The position numbers and the translations under genes are program-made. Below the pieces are notes generated by a model that had not been told where the DNA came from, did no database searches, and saw nothing but the letters and a program-made list of their open reading frames with translations. Shown here piece by piece: positions 14,544-22,084 of a stretch of DNA of 29,466 nucleotides. Positions within the stretch are counted from its first letter, which is position 1. Each line of letters begins with the position of its first letter. The stretch is from Peptoniphilus sp034090345 (GTDB taxonomy: Bacteria; Bacillota; Clostridia; Tissierellales; Peptoniphilaceae): the NCBI RefSeq assembly GCF_034090345.1, contig NZ_JAXDSS010000068.1, positions 1 to 29,466 on the forward strand, given 5' to 3'.

Positions 14544-15149
14544 ATGAAAAAGAAATTTAGTTTTTTATTAGCGATGACTTTTTTAATCCAATGTATGAGT
14601 TTTGTATATGCGAATGATATTTTTGCTGAAGAGGTAGAAACGAATAGTACAAATTATTTTTCGAGTAAAATTTTACCAATAAAATTAAATGAACAAGGGG
14701 ATTTGACACATTATGTAGAAAATTTAACGATAGATGGTAAAAACTATACATTTGTGCATAGGGAAGAAAATGGTTATAGAATAATAGAGATGAGTGGGGC
14801 AGAAGAGGGTATATTTAAATCAAAAATAGAAGATGATACAAGTATTAAGCCGATGTCATACAGAGCAGCAAATGATGATTGGCAATATTTTCAATATTGG
14901 AAACAAGCAAGTTGGATAAAAGGTACTGCAGTTGCAGGTATAGCAGCAAAAATAGCTTCTGTTGTAGGTGGACCGGTAAGAGTATTTATTGATATAGCTT
15001 CTACATTATATGGAGTATATCATTCTGTTGATATAGATTATTCAGGTAGATATCGCCTTGAAGGTGGCCATGTAAGAGGTGAATACACAGCTAAGATATA
15101 TGGTGGTAGTGATTATATAGGTACTACAAACTGGAGCGGATATAGATAA
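14544..15149 (+). CDS. Secreted bacteriocin-like protein (cassette 2)
   Basis: A 201-residue protein. The signal peptide is MKKK plus a hydrophobic core, with cleavage probably near VYA (about 23). An acidic propeptide-like segment (EEVETNST...NEQGDLTHYVENLTIDGKNYTFVHREENG) follows. A Trp/Tyr-rich stretch (DDWQYFQYWKQASWIKG) leads into a Gly/Ala hydrophobic segment (TAVAGIAAKIASVVGGPVRVFIDIAS). The tail is Tyr/Gly/Arg-rich and ends NWSGYR. This order matches the product of 6107-6739 without obvious residue-level identity. The plan suggests a membrane-active secreted peptide, possibly processed and geobacillin-26-like; this is inference. AAGGAGG precedes the ATG. Its stop overlaps the next start (TAATG). 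Confidence 0.75.
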   Translation: MKKKFSFLLAMTFLIQCMSFVYANDIFAEEVETNSTNYFSSKILPIKLNEQGDLTHYVENLTIDGKNYTFVHREENGYRIIEMSGAEEGIFKSKIEDDTSIKPMSYRAANDDWQYFQYWKQASWIKGTAVAGIAAKIASVVGGPVRVFIDIASTLYGVYHSVDIDYSGRYRLEGGHVRGEYTAKIYGGSDYIGTTNWSGYR

Positions 15150-15520
15150 TGAAAAATTTATTGATTCAAACACCATTGAATAGCTTTATTTTGCTATATA
15201 GTTTCATTATTTTGAGTGCAGCTGTTAAGTCGTATAGGGAAAATCAAAATAAATACGTTTTTGTAAATCTGTTTTTAGCGGTGGGGATTAAATATATATT
15301 CATGATTTTAGCATTGATGAGGATGTCGCTACCTATAGATTTTAAACCTATTACATTCACTTACATTTTGGGACAAATAAGTTTTTTAAAAGCTATTATG
15401 GCAGTGGATTTAATATGTTTTATAGGCGGAGTATTCGCTTATAAGAAGAAGAATTACAAAATATTACTTACTTTGGTGATTGTTGCAGTACTATTCCAAT
15501 ATTTGGGATTAGTGTTATAG
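15149..15520 (+). CDS. Small polytopic membrane protein, possible immunity protein of cassette 2
   Basis: A 123-residue protein with about four membrane segments: LNSFILLYSFIILSAAV, YVFVNLFLAVGIKYIFMILAL, a segment around ILGQISFLKAIMAVDLICFIGGVFA, and ILLTLVIVAVLFQYLGLVL. Short basic loops separate them. The start ATG shares one base with the stop of the secreted-protein gene (TAATG), so both are made from one message by coupled translation. The pairing repeats that at 5809-6739. A protective or export role for the upstream secreted protein fits, but no family is recognised. Confidence 0.75.
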   Translation: MKNLLIQTPLNSFILLYSFIILSAAVKSYRENQNKYVFVNLFLAVGIKYIFMILALMRMSLPIDFKPITFTYILGQISFLKAIMAVDLICFIGGVFAYKKKNYKILLTLVIVAVLFQYLGLVL

Positions 15521-15525
15521 ACAAA

Positions 15526-15557
15526 AAGGGCAGACATTATAGAAATGTCTGCTTTTT
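15526..15557. terminator. Bidirectional terminator between cassette 2 and the DUF1002 gene
   Basis: GCAGACAT (15530-15537), 7-nt loop, ATGTCTGC (15545-15552), then T5. On the other strand the hairpin is followed by CCTTTTTG, so it can also end the converging minus-strand gene at 15576. Same stem sequence as the terminator at 14371-14395. Confidence 0.85.
15541..15557 (+). repeat. 17-bp direct repeat flanking cassette 2, right copy
   Basis: Identical to 14378-14394. Together the copies bound a ~1.15-kb segment that holds a complete transcription unit. Confidence 0.8.
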
Positions 15558-15575
15558 CGTGTATAAATCTAATGT

Positions 15576-16490
15576 TTATTTTGCAAAGAAACTTTTTATA
15601 AAATCTATAATTTGAGCGAATATTCCCTTAGATTTTTCGAGAGCCTGCTGTCCTTTTTCAGAACTCAAATAATCGCTTGCTTTATTAGCTAAATCCTTGG
15701 CAACTTTTGAGTACTTACTCGCTTCTTTAGCCACTTTATCCCAATCCACATTAGAATTTTTCATCTTAGTAAATAAATTTACAAGAGAATCAACTTGGTT
15801 GTCATTGATGTTGATATTGTACTCTTGGGAGACGCTGTTTATAATTGTACGCACTTGCTCCTCATTTTCAGGCATATTTTTGCTCATTTGAATTTTTATA
15901 GCATTGATTAAATCGTCAGTTTTTTTCTCACCAACTTCTTGTTGTAGATTTTGAGTAACTACCATCTCTTGATTGGCAACTTTTTTTAAATTCTCATCAA
16001 GCTTGACACCGCTTGATTGTTCGTAGGCTTTTAAAATGCCTGTCAGAGCTGCCGTTCCGGTTACAGAAACCGGTGCGGTAATCTTGACTTCTGCATCAGT
16101 TACACCGGCTGTTGTCAAGGCATTTCTGTAAGTTGATTCAGTTATGAAATTTATATTGTCAGAAACTTCGATCTTTAGACCACTGCCGGGTTTTGTGTAA
16201 GTTATCATGGAACTTGAAATAGATTTATTACCTATTTTAGATTTTGGAATACTGTCTCCAAGATATTTATACTCTTCAGCATTGGTAACCTCGATAATTT
16301 CAGCCGCTTGAGGAGCGTCCAATTCATCTAAAATAGCCTTTCGTTGGTTTCGGTCCAAATTGGCACCAATACTTACAATACTGTCTCCAACTGTCACATC
16401 TGCAAACACCAAATTAGGGACTAAACTAAGTCCGATAAGCGCAACGGCTCCAGTGTAATTTATTTTAGATTTAAAATTTTGTATCTTCAT
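15576..16490 (-). CDS. DUF1002 domain exported protein
   Basis: A 304-residue protein with a signal peptide (KIQNFKSK, hydrophobic stretch to about residue 31, cleavage near VFA-DV). The mature protein starts DVTVGDSIVSIGANLDRNQRKAILDEL, the DUF1002 (PF06207) hallmark. It continues with YTKPGSGLKIEVSDNINFITESTYRNALTTAGV and ITAPVSVTGTAALTGILKAYE, also typical. The C-terminal third is helical and charged and ends IIDFIKSFFAK. The function of this surface/secreted family is unknown. ATG 16490 is preferred over an in-frame ATG at 16514, since AAAGGATG lies just upstream of 16490 inside the longer reading frame. An extended -10 (TGATAAAAT, minus strand around 16516-16524) may be its promoter. Confidence 0.9.
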   Translation of the reverse strand: MKIQNFKSKINYTGAVALIGLSLVPNLVFADVTVGDSIVSIGANLDRNQRKAILDELDAPQAAEIIEVTNAEEYKYLGDSIPKSKIGNKSISSSMITYTKPGSGLKIEVSDNINFITESTYRNALTTAGVTDAEVKITAPVSVTGTAALTGILKAYEQSSGVKLDENLKKVANQEMVVTQNLQQEVGEKKTDDLINAIKIQMSKNMPENEEQVRTIINSVSQEYNININDNQVDSLVNLFTKMKNSNVDWDKVAKEASKYSKVAKDLANKASDYLSSEKGQQALEKSKGIFAQIIDFIKSFFAK

Positions 16491-16610
16491 ATTTTCACAT
16501 CCTTTAACAAACAAAATTTTATCAAAGGAATTTGAATTTTTGGTGAAATAAAGAAAAAATTAGAAAATTCTTAACTAAATTAATCAACATGTGTAAAAAC
16601 TTTAAAAAAG

Positions 16611-16752
16611 TTATCCAATGTGGACAAAATTAAGCATAAAGACAGTTTTCGCATGTGGATAATACAAAAATATTAATAAAGCTAACAAAATCTGAGCGGA
16701 TTTTAGAAAAATAATCCACAAATTAACCGAACTTATTAAAAATTGTGGACTA
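16611..16752. other. Cluster of DnaA-box-like sequences (candidate origin or DnaA-regulated region)
   Basis: The 414-bp gap between the divergent DUF1002 and yfcC genes holds five DnaA-box-like 9-mers. They are TTATCCAAT (16611-16619), minus TTGTCCACA (16619-16627), minus TTATCCACA (16654-16662, exact consensus), plus TAATCCACA (16712-16720) and minus TAGTCCACA (16744-16752). A small hairpin AAAATC/GATTTT (16687-16704) lies among them. The following 70 bp are extremely AT-rich and could unwind. No dnaA gene is in the window, and the mnmE-parB genes would run toward this site. It could therefore be an origin, a DnaA-binding accessory site or a regulatory region. Confidence 0.55.
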
Positions 16753-16838
16753 TTTAAAAATAAAGCTCAAAAATATAAGAATTGTCTATTAAAATATTAA
16801 AATATGAATTATAAACAAGCGCCTTTAAATGTATAAAT

Positions 16839-16864
16839 TTTATATTCTAAAAACGGAATATAAA
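16839..16864. promoter_or_regulatory. Inverted repeat upstream of yfcC
   Basis: TTTATATTC (16839-16847) and GAATATAAA (16856-16864) form perfect 9-bp arms around an 8-nt spacer, 40 bp before the yfcC start. Candidate operator, or a leader hairpin. Confidence 0.5.
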
Positions 16865-16904
16865 TTCAATTCAGTGTGATACAAGCTAATAGAGGGAGGT
16901 TTTT

Positions 16905-18617
16905 ATGAATAAGAAAGATTTGACAAAGTTCAAAACTCCACACACCTATGCAATCATATTTTGTGTTGTACTCTTCTCTTGGCTGATAACTTTTTTAGTG
17001 CCTGCGGGAAAATTTACCACTCATGAAGTGGAGTATTTGGATTCGAGTGGGGAAACTAAGACAAAGACAGTTTTGATGGCGGAAACTTTCAGATATAGCT
17101 ATAATTTGAATAATAATTTTTTATCAGAAGAATTGCCGAAACTGTCAAATGATACGGCTAAGCTGGAAGAGTTTGAGGTTGATAAGGAGGCTTTTACAGC
17201 TCTTGTTGCAGACCTTAAAGATGTTGACCGAGCAAAGCTTGATGAAGTTGGACTCAGTGATGATGAGTTGTACTCAATGTATGGTGAGGCAATGTATGAT
17301 ACAAGCACAAAACTTCACAAGACAGCTAAGCTTTGGGGAACTGATGACTTTGGCGGCTTTGGATTTTTAAATTATCTATTTGAAGGTCTTGTGAGCGGGG
17401 ATAAATACGGTTCAGCAGTCGGGATAGTTGCACTGATCTTAGTTGTAGGCGGAGCATTTGGGATAATTATGAATACAGGTGCAATTGACGCCGGTATATA
17501 TGCGTTTATATCTAAGGCAAAGGGAATGGAGAGATTGGCTATACCGCTATTTTTCTTTTTATTTTCACTTGGCGGAGCGACATTTGGCATGGCAGAAGAG
17601 GTAATTCCGTTTTCTATGATAATGGTACCTTTTGTAATTGCTCTTGGATATGACTCAATTGTTGCAGTAACAGTGACTTATGTGGCATCTCAAGTTGGAA
17701 ATGCGGTTTCATGGATGAGTCCGTTCAGCGTGGCGGTGGCTCAAGGGATAGCCGGCATACCTGTGCTTTCAGGTGCAAAATTCAGACTTATAATGTGGTT
17801 TGTAGTTACAGCTCTTTCTGCAGCATATTTGATGAGATATGCTGAAAAAATCAGAAAAAATCCTGAGCTGTCAGTTATGCACGATGCAGATGCTCATTTT
17901 AGAAATGTAGTGACCAATGCAACAGAGGAAGAAAAAGAATTTAAACTTGGACACAAATTGATATTACTTGAAATGTTATTGGGGCTTATTTGGATAGTTT
18001 GGGGAGTTACTTCAAAGGCGTACTATATACCTGAAATCGCATCTCAATTTTTTGTAATGGGGTTTGTCTCAGGTATTACAGCTATAGTATTTAAGCTAAA
18101 TAACATGACTATAAACTCCATGGCATCAAGTTTCCAAAGTGGTGCATCAGACCTTGCCGGAACTGCAATAGTAGTTGGTATGGCAAAGGGAATACTTTTG
18201 GTGCTTGGCGGTTCAGAGGCGAATGTACCTTCTGCACTCAACACAATTCTATACAGTGCTGGAAATGTTTTAAACGGAGTACCTAAGACAATAGCAGCAA
18301 TAGGAATGTATGTATTCCAAAGTTTGTTTAATTTAGTAGTTACTTCAAACTCAGGTCAAGCAGCGCTTACTATGCCTATAATGGCGCCGCTTTCTGATAT
18401 AGTTGGAGTATCAAGACAAATAGCAGTTCTATGTTACCAACTTGGAGCGGGATTTGTAGACGCCTTTACACCGGTTTCAGCCAGCCTTATAGGTGTGCTT
18501 GGAGTAGCGGGAATAGATTGGAGCAAGTGGGCTAAATTCCAAATTAAAATGCAAGCTTTCTTCATGATAATGGGATTTGTGATAGTTTCAATTGCAGTTG
18601 CAATCAATTTCCAATAG
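16905..18617 (+). CDS. yfcC: YfcC family putative basic amino acid/carboxylate carrier
   Basis: A 570-residue polytopic membrane transporter of the YfcC/DcuC group (PF03606). It starts KFKTPHTYAIIFCVVLFSWLITFLVPAGKF, the typical first helix with the VPAG motif. The core has SLGGATFGMAEEVIPFSMIMVPF and SQVGNAVSWMSPFSVAVAQGIAGIP. The second half has the re-entrant signature TSNSGQAALTMPIMAPLSDIVG and GAGFVDAFTPVSASLIGVLG. Homologs are proposed to move arginine/ornithine, other amino acids or short peptides; the substrate here is unknown. Unusual is a long hydrophilic, acidic segment (about residues 40-150) between helices 1 and 2, which makes the protein longer than the 460-500 residues I expect. 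AGGGAGG precedes the ATG; a terminator follows. Confidence 0.88.
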   Translation: MNKKDLTKFKTPHTYAIIFCVVLFSWLITFLVPAGKFTTHEVEYLDSSGETKTKTVLMAETFRYSYNLNNNFLSEELPKLSNDTAKLEEFEVDKEAFTALVADLKDVDRAKLDEVGLSDDELYSMYGEAMYDTSTKLHKTAKLWGTDDFGGFGFLNYLFEGLVSGDKYGSAVGIVALILVVGGAFGIIMNTGAIDAGIYAFISKAKGMERLAIPLFFFLFSLGGATFGMAEEVIPFSMIMVPFVIALGYDSIVAVTVTYVASQVGNAVSWMSPFSVAVAQGIAGIPVLSGAKFRLIMWFVVTALSAAYLMRYAEKIRKNPELSVMHDADAHFRNVVTNATEEEKEFKLGHKLILLEMLLGLIWIVWGVTSKAYYIPEIASQFFVMGFVSGITAIVFKLNNMTINSMASSFQSGASDLAGTAIVVGMAKGILLVLGGSEANVPSALNTILYSAGNVLNGVPKTIAAIGMYVFQSLFNLVVTSNSGQAALTMPIMAPLSDIVGVSRQIAVLCYQLGAGFVDAFTPVSASLIGVLGVAGIDWSKWAKFQIKMQAFFMIMGFVIVSIAVAINFQ

Positions 18618-18702
18618 AGTGAAAAATGTTAAAGTTAATAGAGAATAAGACGTATATTCTCTCGAAAAGTTGGGCATTAAAGATGTCTTGATAGTCGGAA
18701 AT

Positions 18703-18740
18703 AAAATAGGTGAGCCTTTGCTCTCCTATTTTATTTTATT
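18703..18740 (+). terminator. Terminator of yfcC
   Basis: AAAATAGGTGAGC pairs with GCTCTCCTATTTT (one T-T mismatch) around CTTT, followed by ATTTTATT. Confidence 0.8.
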
Positions 18741-18760
18741 CGAAAACAAGATACTTTAGT

Positions 18761-18789
18761 TTGTTTTCATAATATAATTATAATATAAT
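18761..18789 (+). promoter_or_regulatory. Promoter of the S41 peptidase cluster
   Basis: TTGTTT (18761-18766), a 17-nt spacer, then TATAAT (18784-18789). GGAGG (18808-18812) precedes the ATG at 18818. Confidence 0.65.
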
Positions 18790-18817
18790 AAAGAAAAGCT
18801 AATATGTGGAGGCGGTT

Positions 18818-20125
18818 ATGAAATATACAAATAAGAGCAAGCTGATAGCAGGAGCATTAGTCATAGTAATAGGGGCGAGTTTATGGCTGAACAAAGATTA
18901 TTTTACAAAAGGGAATGCGTTTCCAAACCTGCCGAGAGTTGAACAGACAGTAACCACGACCGAAGATTACTTAGCAGACTTTGACTATGCCTACGAAGTT
19001 TTAAAAGAAACTTATCCATACTTTGAAGTAAATAAAATCAAAAGCGGAGTGGATTGGTTGGCAAACAGAGATAAGTACAGAGCAGAAATTGCAAAGAGCA
19101 AAAGTGCTTCAGATTTTTATAATAAAATGAATTTGATTTTAGGAGATTTGCATAATGGGCATACGCAAATGATTGATGAAAAAATAGGGTTTAATATGTA
19201 TATGCTTATGAAAAGTTATCACATTAAACCCGAAGATAAACTTTATTATTATATTGAGCAGGAAATAGAGCAATTTGAATCGCCAAAGGTAAGAGCAAGA
19301 TATCATATAAACAATGACAGCATAAAAAAGGCACTAGAAAATGGAAATAGAAAAGATTTTTTAAATAATATAGTAAGGAATGGAAATATAAGTAATGTCT
19401 TAGTAGGAGATATAAAAAATGATATAGGATATATAAAGATAAATGCAATGCAAACTGATATGGGGGTTGAAGAAGATAAGAAGATAATCTTACCATATTT
19501 AGAAAAAATCAAGGATTACAAAGCGTTGGTAATTGATTTAAGGGGTAACGGTGGTGGAGATGATAGTTACTATTTGTGGTTTTTATATCCTAATTTAATT
19601 GATAAGTCCTACACAACAAAAAGATATAATTTTATAAAATCTGATTTTTTTAAAAATAGAATAGAGAATAGATATGATAAGTTAGATAATAAAATATTAG
19701 AGTCTTTTAAATTTCCTTTACAAACAAAAGAATTACTAAAAGATTTTAAGTATTATATGACATATAATTTGAACTTAGAACCGAATGATGATTCAATAAG
19801 ATTTAAAGGAAAAATTTATCTTTTAGTTGATAGAGGAGTGTACAGTGCAGCTGAAGCAATGGCATCTTTTTCAAAAGAAAGTGGACTTGCCACTTTAATT
19901 GGAGAGAGAACAGGTGGAGATGGTATAGGAGAAAATCCAAGGATAGTTGCACTTAATAAAACAGGTTATATGATTAGATATTCTTATAATTTAGGTGTAA
20001 CAGAAAGCGGCAGTGTAAATGAGTTGGAACAGACCACACCGGATATAGTTTGCGACCCTAGTACGAGCGGGGCGTTGATAGACCAGCCTTGTATAAAAGA
20101 GGTTTTAAAGCTTGAGTCTAATTAA
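18818..20125 (+). CDS. Membrane-anchored S41 family peptidase, copy 1
   Basis: A 435-residue protein with a short basic N-terminus, one anchor helix (about 7-25) and an extracellular S41 (C-terminal-processing/tricorn-like) peptidase. Motifs are LGDLHNGHT with H112 and H115, VIDLRGNGGGDDSYY, and VDRGVYSAAEAMASFSKESGLATLIGERTGGDGIG. The likely nucleophile is S343 in YSAAE. The CtpA-type catalytic lysine is absent at GGDG, so a Ser/His tetrad-type mechanism as in S41B enzymes is more likely. Start ATG 18818 is set by GGAGG five bases upstream. Two more genes follow on the same strand: a small membrane protein and a paralog. Residues ~35-99 are nearly identical to copy 2, while the middle of the protein is divergent. 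Confidence 0.88.
   Translation: MKYTNKSKLIAGALVIVIGASLWLNKDYFTKGNAFPNLPRVEQTVTTTEDYLADFDYAYEVLKETYPYFEVNKIKSGVDWLANRDKYRAEIAKSKSASDFYNKMNLILGDLHNGHTQMIDEKIGFNMYMLMKSYHIKPEDKLYYYIEQEIEQFESPKVRARYHINNDSIKKALENGNRKDFLNNIVRNGNISNVLVGDIKNDIGYIKINAMQTDMGVEEDKKIILPYLEKIKDYKALVIDLRGNGGGDDSYYLWFLYPNLIDKSYTTKRYNFIKSDFFKNRIENRYDKLDNKILESFKFPLQTKELLKDFKYYMTYNLNLEPNDDSIRFKGKIYLLVDRGVYSAAEAMASFSKESGLATLIGERTGGDGIGENPRIVALNKTGYMIRYSYNLGVTESGSVNELEQTTPDIVCDPSTSGALIDQPCIKEVLKLESN
18920..19110 (+). repeat. Near-identical 191-bp block in S41 gene, copy 1
   Basis: Aligns without gaps to 20574-20764. I count five differences, all synonymous third-position changes (Tyr, Asp, Tyr, Lys, Lys codons). Similarity drops sharply on both sides. 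Confidence 0.85.
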
Positions 20126-20141
20126 ATTGAGGAGAAATTAA

Positions 20142-20438
20142 ATGGAAAATAAACTTTTAAACAAAGAAAATATTATAAGAGAAGTAGTGAAAATATTTAT
20201 GGGTGGAGTTTTAGTTTTAATAGTAAAGCTATCTAGCACCATAATCACCACTCTTGTTATTACTATTGCAAATAAGATTTTATTAAATAAACAAGATGCT
20301 TTTAATGGTGCAGAAAGATATTCTAATCTAATAGAAAAACTGACAATCTATTCAAGTTTTGTAAGTGCCATAATAATTATGGTAATTTTGATATACATTT
20401 TACTACACTTGTATAGACTATATAGAGAAGTAAAATAG
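20142..20438 (+). CDS. Small two-helix membrane protein between the S41 paralogs
   Basis: A 98-residue protein with two strong membrane segments (about 20-47, FMGGVLVLIVKLSSTIITTLVITI, and about 73-92, FVSAIIIMVILIYILLHL). A short extracellular or cytoplasmic loop joins them (LLNKQDAFNGAERYSNLIEKL), and the C-terminus is basic. GAGGAG precedes the ATG; the gene begins 16 bases after the first S41 stop and 24 bases before the second S41 start, so all three are one operon. It could help localise or inhibit the peptidases. No family recognised. Confidence 0.75.
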   Translation: MENKLLNKENIIREVVKIFMGGVLVLIVKLSSTIITTLVITIANKILLNKQDAFNGAERYSNLIEKLTIYSSFVSAIIIMVILIYILLHLYRLYREVK

Positions 20439-20462
20439 GCCAGTATTAAATGGGAGGAGGAC

Positions 20463-21746
20463 ATGAAAAATTTTAAGAAGCATAAAAACAAAGTTGCAAT
20501 ATTAGTTGTAATATTGATAATTTTATGTGTAATAATTCTATTCATAGATAGATATATACCGGTTGGAAATTCATTTCCAAACCTGCCGAGAGTTGAACAG
20601 ACAGTAACCACGACCGAAGATTATTTAGCAGATTTTGACTATGCCTATGAAGTTTTAAAAGAAACTTATCCATACTTTGAAGTAAATAAAATCAAGAGCG
20701 GAGTGGATTGGTTGGCAAACAGAGATAAGTACAGAGCAGAAATTGCAAAGAGCAAGAGTGCTTCGAATTTTTATAGGAGAATGAATTTAATTTTAGGAGA
20801 TTTGCATAATGGGCATACAAACATTGTGCAAGAACAATATGGAATAGACAATTATATTATATATAAAAGAAATTCACCTAAAGCAAGTTGGAGAGCAGAT
20901 ATAGCAAGACAATATGAGAATCCAAAGGCAAGGGCAAGATATATGATTAATAATGATACTATAGAAAAGTATCTTGCTTTAGAAAATAAAAAAACAGCCG
21001 AAGGGAATAGTAAAAATATATCGGTTGGAGATATAAAAGAAGACATTGCTTACATAAAGGTAAGTGTAATGGGACAAGACTATGAAGTGGATGAAGATAA
21101 GAAGATAGTTTTACCATATTTGGAAAAAATCAAAGACTATAAAGCATTGGTAATTGATATTAGAGGTAATGGAGGAGGAAATACAAATTATTATGAAAAA
21201 TTTTTATATCCTTACATAGCAAGCAAGCCTTATAGTGTAAAAGAATATGATTTTATTAAATCGGACAGAAATAAAAAATTAATAAAGCAAATGTATATGA
21301 AAAAGTTAAGCGAAGATGATATTAAATCTTTTGGATTTCCGGAAAGAACCAATGAGATTATAAGAGATTTTAATTTTTATACATGGTATGGACAGGAAGT
21401 TAAACCAAACAATGACTCAATAAGATTTAAAGGAAAAATTTATCTGTTAGTTAATAGAGGAGTGTACAGTGCAGCTGAAGCAATGGCATCTTTTTCAAAA
21501 GAAAGTGGATTTGCAACTTTGATTGGAGAGAGAACCGGTGGGGATGGTATAGGCTTTGACCCTATGCAAGTACTCCTTCCTAACACCGGATACGTAATGA
21601 AATATTCTTATGATTTAGGAACTACAGAAAGTGGCAGTGTAAATGAGTTGGAACAGACCACACCGGATATAGTTTGCAATCCTGATACAAGTGGTGAGTT
21701 GATAGACCAGCCTTGCATACAAGAGGTTTTGAGACTGGAAGAGTAG
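20463..21746 (+). CDS. Membrane-anchored S41 family peptidase, copy 2
   Basis: A 427-residue paralog of the protein at 18818-20125 with the same plan: basic start, anchor helix (about 11-29), then the S41 domain. Histidines are H115 and H118 in LHNGHT, then VIDIRGNGGGNTNYY, and VNRGVYSAAEAMASFSKESGFATLIGERTGGDGIG with the likely nucleophile S336. It shares NLPRVEQTVTTTEDYLADFDYAYEVL-type sequence almost exactly with copy 1 near the N-terminus. The C-terminal ESGSVNELEQTTPDIVC...LIDQPCI region is also shared, but the central ~200 residues differ much more. GGGAGGAGG lies just before the ATG. Last gene of the operon; no clear terminator directly after it. Confidence 0.88.
   Translation: MKNFKKHKNKVAILVVILIILCVIILFIDRYIPVGNSFPNLPRVEQTVTTTEDYLADFDYAYEVLKETYPYFEVNKIKSGVDWLANRDKYRAEIAKSKSASNFYRRMNLILGDLHNGHTNIVQEQYGIDNYIIYKRNSPKASWRADIARQYENPKARARYMINNDTIEKYLALENKKTAEGNSKNISVGDIKEDIAYIKVSVMGQDYEVDEDKKIVLPYLEKIKDYKALVIDIRGNGGGNTNYYEKFLYPYIASKPYSVKEYDFIKSDRNKKLIKQMYMKKLSEDDIKSFGFPERTNEIIRDFNFYTWYGQEVKPNNDSIRFKGKIYLLVNRGVYSAAEAMASFSKESGFATLIGERTGGDGIGFDPMQVLLPNTGYVMKYSYDLGTTESGSVNELEQTTPDIVCNPDTSGELIDQPCIQEVLRLEE
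20574..20764 (+). repeat. Near-identical 191-bp block in S41 gene, copy 2
   Basis: Partner of 18920-19110. The pattern of very high identity with only synonymous differences inside otherwise diverged paralogs suggests recent gene conversion. Confidence 0.85.
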
Positions 21747-21812
21747 AGCGATGGGAAAGATCCGCCGGACAGTTCTGATTTATTTAATGAATGAAATTTT
21801 ATTTGAATGTAG

Positions 21813-21900
21813 GGGCGGCACGTATATGCAAGACAGAAAATGAAATAAAAATAGAACAGACAAAGAGAAATAGTAAGCAAAAAACAACATAGGCCCGCCC
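21813..21900. repeat. GC-rich inverted-repeat remnant (GGGCGG ... CCGCCC)
   Basis: GTAGGGGCGG near 21809-21818 faces GGCCCGCCCGC near 21892-21902 across AT-rich filler. The GC-rich words stand out in this low-GC background and resemble interspersed palindromic repeats of Bacillota. The inner 75 bp are not palindromic, so it may be a decayed copy. No coding sequence is visible in 21747-22129. Confidence 0.4.
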
Positions 21901-21923
21901 GCAAATGACAAAAATAAATAGAT

Positions 21924-22040
21924 GGTAGGGAGTTAGTCTTAATAAACTGATTTGTCCAAGATGTTGATATTTTATTTTATAATTTATTATTTAGAAGGAG
22001 GGCTAAGGGAGTTGCAATGCTCCCTCACGCCCTCCCTACC
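21924..22040. repeat. MITE-like palindromic element
   Basis: Perfect 9-bp terminal inverted repeats GGTAGGGAG (21924-21932) and CTCCCTACC (22032-22040) bound 117 bp. Inside is a strong hairpin: GGAGGGC (21997-22003) with GCCCTCC (22029-22035), plus AGGGAG (22006-22011) with CTCCCT (22020-22025) around TTGCAATG. It is non-coding and lies between the plus-strand S41 operon and the minus-strand rubrerythrin gene, where it may also stop transcription. No clear target-site duplication was seen. Confidence 0.5.
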
Positions 22041-22084
22041 CTTTAATTGTGTTCTGTATTTTATTTTATTTGTCCCATAATTAC

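Noticed and set aside
14371..15557. Cassette 2 as a classical insertion sequence or integron cassette
   Set aside because: There is no transposase or integrase, no terminal inverted repeats and no attC-like structure. The bracketing repeats are direct and lie within terminators.
18806..18817. Upstream GTG start for the first S41 peptidase
   Set aside because: The GTG overlaps the GGAGG that serves the ATG at 18818, so it cannot itself be served by a ribosome binding site.
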